From: SAR116 cluster bacterium AG-313-A07
Lineage (GTDB): Bacteria; Pseudomonadota; Alphaproteobacteria; Thalassobaculales; Thalassobaculaceae
Reading direction: 5' to 3'
DNA: 59,086 nt
NCBI GenBank assembly: GCA_003284265.1
Contig: QBVV01000008.1
Location: forward strand, 1 to 59,086
Shown here: one piece after another, positions 56,145-59,086 of the stretch
Layout of the letters: the number at the start of each line of letters is the position of its first letter
How positions within the stretch are numbered: position 1 is the first letter of the stretch
Program-made: the position numbers and the translations under genes
The notes under the pieces: model-generated
What the model saw: only the letters and a program-made list of their open reading frames with translations
Databases searched by the model: none
What the model was told of the DNA's origin: nothing

Positions 56145-57886
56145 GACACTGTTTCAAATTTTGGAGTTCTATTTCGTTTTCCTTGTGTGGTGAGAACGTC
56201 AATTTCTCCATCGGGCCCTAATGCCACTCCGTATTCTGACTGAGCATTTTCAGGAGTTACATATCCAAGTCGAATATCTTCCGTTACGGCGTCTATAGAC
56301 CTCATTAGCGGGTCTCCATAACCGCCTCCACCCGGGCTCTCTAGCCTGACAGCTTGCCCATTTATTAACTGGATTCCAACCATCTTCGATCCCATAGGAG
56401 GGGTTAAATCACCCTCGCTCTGTTCAAAATAAAATTTATTTAGAGCCGCTGACTTACCCCCCAGCACACCAGGCGGAGCATGTTTTGCACGTTCACCGAA
56501 AATGAAACCCTCTGCCGATTTTTCAAGCAGTTCAATTTCATAGACAGCACCCAACCCTCCCCGGTTTTTACCCGCACCGCCACTATCTGCCCTCAAAGCC
56601 CATTGCCGAAACATGACCGGATAGGCTGCCTCCAGGATTTCTAACGGAGGAATAGTTGCTGTTGAAATCGGTGCATTACCATGGTTCAACCCGTCGCCTT
56701 TTGGATGACCTCCATGCCCTCCACCAAAAAATGAAAACATCACCCAACGTCGGCCATCTTCTCTATAGCCTGCCAATGACAATGCATTTATGGTTCCATA
56801 TGCGCAACCATTGGTGAGTTCTGGTGCGGCTTCAGCCATTGCTTGAAAAACAAGATCAATAAGTCTTAAAATTGTTTCCGTGTAGCCACCTACCGGTCGT
56901 GGCGCTTTTACCGATAATATAGACTCTTCTGGAATGATAAATTTGATTGAGTCTAGCACTCCAGAATTGGCTGGCACTTCTGGAAACACATGTTTCATAG
57001 CAACGTAGCACGCGGCAATAGTCGTTGACCTCGATATATTTACAGGACCAAGGCATGCAGGAGATGAACCGCTGAAATCCAGTGTCATCTGATTTCTAGC
57101 TACGCGAATTTTCAACACCAATTTTAATGGGTCATCAATTATACCGTCATTATCCAGCCAATCAACCGCCTCGTATACACCATCTGGCAATTCCCCAATG
57201 TAAGATTGCATCAATTTATTCGCTCGTCGTCGTAGTTCAGACATTACGTTTAAAACGACATCGTCACCGTATTCGTCTAAAAGCTCGTTAATCCGGTTTA
57301 ATCCTAACTCTAGGGCATTTATCTGACCGTTTAAATCTCCATATAAACTTCCAGGAAGTCTTGAATTCGCGAGCATTATATCAATTATATCCTGACGCAA
57401 CTTTCCTTTTTCATATAATTTAACAGGCGGAATCAAAACGCCTTCCTGAAAACTCTCAGTAGCTGCTGGATTGTAATTACCCGGGACGTTTCCACCGACG
57501 TCATGATAGTGACCTACCGAGGCTATGAAGCAGAACACACTTCCGTTTCGGTATATAGGCTTTACCAAACGAAAGTCCGATAAATGAGTTCCGCCATCGT
57601 ATGGGTCGTTGAAGATATAAACATCCCCCTCACACATATCACCATCTTTTTCAGCTTTTTCAATAACTGCTTTTACTGCAAAAGACATTGCACCAACAAA
57701 AATTGGGAGGCCCGATTTACCTTGGACTAAAGTTTCGCCGGTTTTCCCATCATACAATCCATGACTGGCGTCATGTGCTTCTGCGATAATAGGATTGAAA
57801 GCACTCCGAAATAAAGTGGCGTCCATTTCATCGGCGATCTGTTCTAGCCGACCATTTAAAACTGCAAGTGTTACAGGATCAATCAA
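56141..57886 (-). CDS. Hydantoinase B/oxoprolinase family subunit (second set)
   Basis: A 581-residue HyuB-type subunit. Landmarks are VLNGRLEQIADEMDATLFRSAFNPIIAEAHDAS, YIFNDPYDGGTHLSDFRLV and ASVGHYHDVGGNVPGNYN, with SPGGGGYGDPLMRS near the C-terminus. It is 37 residues longer than the first-set HyuB, partly through a C-terminal extension after GGGGYGDP. Here B precedes A, the reverse of the first set, so this is probably a different enzyme type rather than a recent duplicate. Its start overlaps the lyase gene by eight bases and its stop overlaps hyuA by four. Confidence 0.91.
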   Translation of the reverse strand: MIDPVTLAVLNGRLEQIADEMDATLFRSAFNPIIAEAHDASHGLYDGKTGETLVQGKSGLPIFVGAMSFAVKAVIEKAEKDGDMCEGDVYIFNDPYDGGTHLSDFRLVKPIYRNGSVFCFIASVGHYHDVGGNVPGNYNPAATESFQEGVLIPPVKLYEKGKLRQDIIDIMLANSRLPGSLYGDLNGQINALELGLNRINELLDEYGDDVVLNVMSELRRRANKLMQSYIGELPDGVYEAVDWLDNDGIIDDPLKLVLKIRVARNQMTLDFSGSSPACLGPVNISRSTTIAACYVAMKHVFPEVPANSGVLDSIKFIIPEESILSVKAPRPVGGYTETILRLIDLVFQAMAEAAPELTNGCAYGTINALSLAGYREDGRRWVMFSFFGGGHGGHPKGDGLNHGNAPISTATIPPLEILEAAYPVMFRQWALRADSGGAGKNRGGLGAVYEIELLEKSAEGFIFGERAKHAPPGVLGGKSAALNKFYFEQSEGDLTPPMGSKMVGIQLINGQAVRLESPGGGGYGDPLMRSIDAVTEDIRLGYVTPENAQSEYGVALGPDGEIDVLTTQGKRNRTPKFETVS

Positions 57887-58790
57887 TGTTGCTATCTCTT
57901 TGATCCGCGTACTGCTCTCCTAAAGAAAGCATCTCCGGTGTCCCAATAAGAGAATTAAATTCTGTAAAGTCAAACATTCTGTTCTTCCAATTGGCAGTTG
58001 AACCTGTCTCTTTTAAATTTGCCATGTATTCTTGCATCACAAACGAAATAGCCCGGACAGTCCCACCTGGGAATATTACTATCGAATAGCCTAGTGACGC
58101 CAGGTCATCAGCACCTGAAACTGGGGTTTTCCCACCCTCTACCATATTAGCCAACAAGGGGGCTCTATCTTTAAATTGTGAATTCATTTTAATCATTTGG
58201 TCTCTATTTTCGGGCGCTTCTATAAACAGAACATCTGCTCCTGCCTCACGATATTCTTCTGCCCGATCCAAAGCAGATTGAAACCCTTCAACCGCGATCG
58301 CATCGGTACGAGCGATTATGAGCGTTTCTTCGCTCCTCCGGGTGTCAACAGCTGCCTTTAATTTACCCACCATTTCACCTGAAGAAACTAACGATTTACC
58401 AGTCAAATGACCGCACCGTTTTGGTAGGCTTTGGTCTTCCAACTGAATTGCCGAAGCCCCTGCCCTCTCAAATTCCTTTATCGTTCTAATCACATTCAAT
58501 GCATTACCGTATCCCGTATCGCCATCAACTATCATATCGACGCCAATACGCTCTCTTATGGCTGTAACGGCATCCGCTACCTCCCTCATACCAATCAAAC
58601 CAATATCTGGGCGTCCATATCTTGTATAAGCGAGTGAAGCACCCGATAAATAAACGGTTTCAAAACCCGCCTGCTGCACAAAAAGACCAGAAAGAGCGTC
58701 ATAAATTCCTGGGGCAACAATTATTTCTTTGCTATCAAGTCGTTCTTTTAAACTTTGAAAATTCTGATTCTTTTCCACACAGGACTCCAT
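57879..58790 (-). CDS. Isocitrate lyase/PEP mutase family lyase
   Basis: A 303-residue TIM-barrel enzyme of the isocitrate lyase/phosphoenolpyruvate mutase family. IVAPGIYDALS opens the barrel, the metal loop is MIVDGDTGYGNALNV, and the gate loop carries the catalytic Cys in LPKRCGHLTGK. A KRCGH loop points to a C-C lyase, as in 2-methylisocitrate or 2,3-dimethylmalate lyase, rather than a phosphonate mutase. It is the first gene of the set, followed by hyuB with an eight-base overlap. The start is uncertain: ATG 58790 is used, ATG 58811 lies in a 25-bp tandem repeat, and a GTG at 58778 has GGAG six bases before it. Confidence 0.88.
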   Translation of the reverse strand: MESCVEKNQNFQSLKERLDSKEIIVAPGIYDALSGLFVQQAGFETVYLSGASLAYTRYGRPDIGLIGMREVADAVTAIRERIGVDMIVDGDTGYGNALNVIRTIKEFERAGASAIQLEDQSLPKRCGHLTGKSLVSSGEMVGKLKAAVDTRRSEETLIIARTDAIAVEGFQSALDRAEEYREAGADVLFIEAPENRDQMIKMNSQFKDRAPLLANMVEGGKTPVSGADDLASLGYSIVIFPGGTVRAISFVMQEYMANLKETGSTANWKNRMFDFTEFNSLIGTPEMLSLGEQYADQRDSNID

Positions 58791-58795
58791 ATTTT

Positions 58796-58845
58796 TATAT
58801 AGATAAGGCATATAGTTTTTTATATAGATAAGGCATATAGTTTTG
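58796..58845. repeat. 25-bp tandem duplication at the start of the lyase gene
   Basis: Two copies of a 25-base unit containing AGATAAGGCATATAG lie head to tail (58796-58820 and 58821-58845), differing only in the last base. Each copy holds an ATG on the minus strand (58811 and 58836). Because 25 is not a multiple of three, the two ATGs are in different frames, and only the inner one is in frame with the lyase. The sequence is AT-rich and could also be promoter material. Confidence 0.8.
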
Positions 58846-59020
58846 TATATTTACCTTAACAATTAAAATAAGCAAAATAGTTATGTGAGACAGGCATAGA
58901 AACCTACATCGTTAGAAAACTTATTATAGTTATCATTTAAATTTATAATGAGGAAATTTCACGGAGAAACCTATATATCATTAAATTGCTGGCATTTAAC
59001 AAATCGCATGCAAGCAGCCG

Positions 59021-59049
59021 TTGACAGCATGTAAACCTCGGAATACAAC
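59021..59049 (+). promoter_or_regulatory. Predicted promoter pointing out of the window
   Basis: TTGACA (59021-59026) and TACAAC (59044-59049) are 17 bases apart. The -35 is a perfect match and the -10 matches four of six. It points right, towards a gene beyond the window, and lies upstream of and divergent from the lyase set. The region 58846-59020 shows nothing else recognisable. Confidence 0.35.
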
Positions 59050-59086
59050 TCAGGTACGGACCTACAAGGTTCTCGTAGCAACCCAT

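Noticed and set aside
58796..58845. Short CRISPR-like repeat
   Set aside because: Only two directly abutting copies without spacers and no cas genes; it is a tandem duplication.

Overview
The window is AT-rich, densely packed bacterial chromosome. Its gene content fits an alphaproteobacterium, probably a free-living heterotroph that uses many small organic acids and amides: heterotetrameric sarcosine oxidase, a two-subunit NAD formate dehydrogenase, a bactofilin next to an M23 peptidase, FliI/FliJ, ParC, and many TauD, MmgE/PrpD, hydantoinase and enolase-superfamily enzymes. A marine origin is my inference from that mix, not something the sequence proves. I saw no tRNA, rRNA, insertion sequence, prophage or CRISPR array.

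Layout. 1-4159: the 5' part of a GMC oxidoreductase (cut by the window edge), a thiamine-diphosphate enzyme, an alpha/beta hydrolase and a lone MlaF-like ABC ATPase. 4171-14052 (all minus strand): a catabolic block that reads, in transcription order, MFS carrier, amidase, enolase-superfamily dehydratase, D-2-hydroxyacid dehydrogenase, AroE-like dehydrogenase, EamA exporter, a small membrane protein, MmgE/PrpD and an IclR regulator. 14111-18363 (minus): a partial leucine/isovalerate set (isovaleryl-CoA dehydrogenase and carboxylase beta subunit) with Tag and an SDR between them. 18480-26720: MlrC-type M81 protein, an EntS-like MFS carrier, a TauD dioxygenase, ParC, bactofilin and an M23 peptidase.

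26963-32152: sarcosine oxidase soxBDAG in one tight operon. 32181-37858 (minus): cupin-like protein, M24 peptidase-fold enzyme, HyuA, HyuB. 37988-41119: an MFS carrier and an isolated fliI-fliJ pair. 41435-47287: formate dehydrogenase (fused NuoE/NuoF-like beta subunit, then alpha), a YdcZ/DUF606 membrane protein and a DUF364 protein. 47297-52011: a GSA-aminomutase-like aminotransferase, a beta-propeller lactonase, and a thiolase-like/DUF35 pair ending at a strong hairpin terminator. 52073-58790 (minus): five genes whose ends all overlap: isocitrate-lyase/PEP-mutase-family lyase, HyuB, HyuA, an isochorismatase-fold protein lacking its Cys, and an FAD dehydrogenase.

How it works together (inference). 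Sarcosine oxidase makes C1 units and formate dehydrogenase can drain formate to CO2 and NADH. The other blocks look like self-contained catabolic cassettes with a carrier, a hydrolase and oxidoreductases for substrates I cannot name. The best candidates for something undescribed are the overlapping five-gene unit at 52073-58790, the Cys-less thiolase/DUF35 pair beside it, the formate dehydrogenase/DUF364 association, and several enzymes with changed key residues (AroE-like, isochorismatase-like, ABC H-loop). No searches or calculations were run; all family names come from reading motifs. Start codons were re-chosen by Shine-Dalgarno position where noted.
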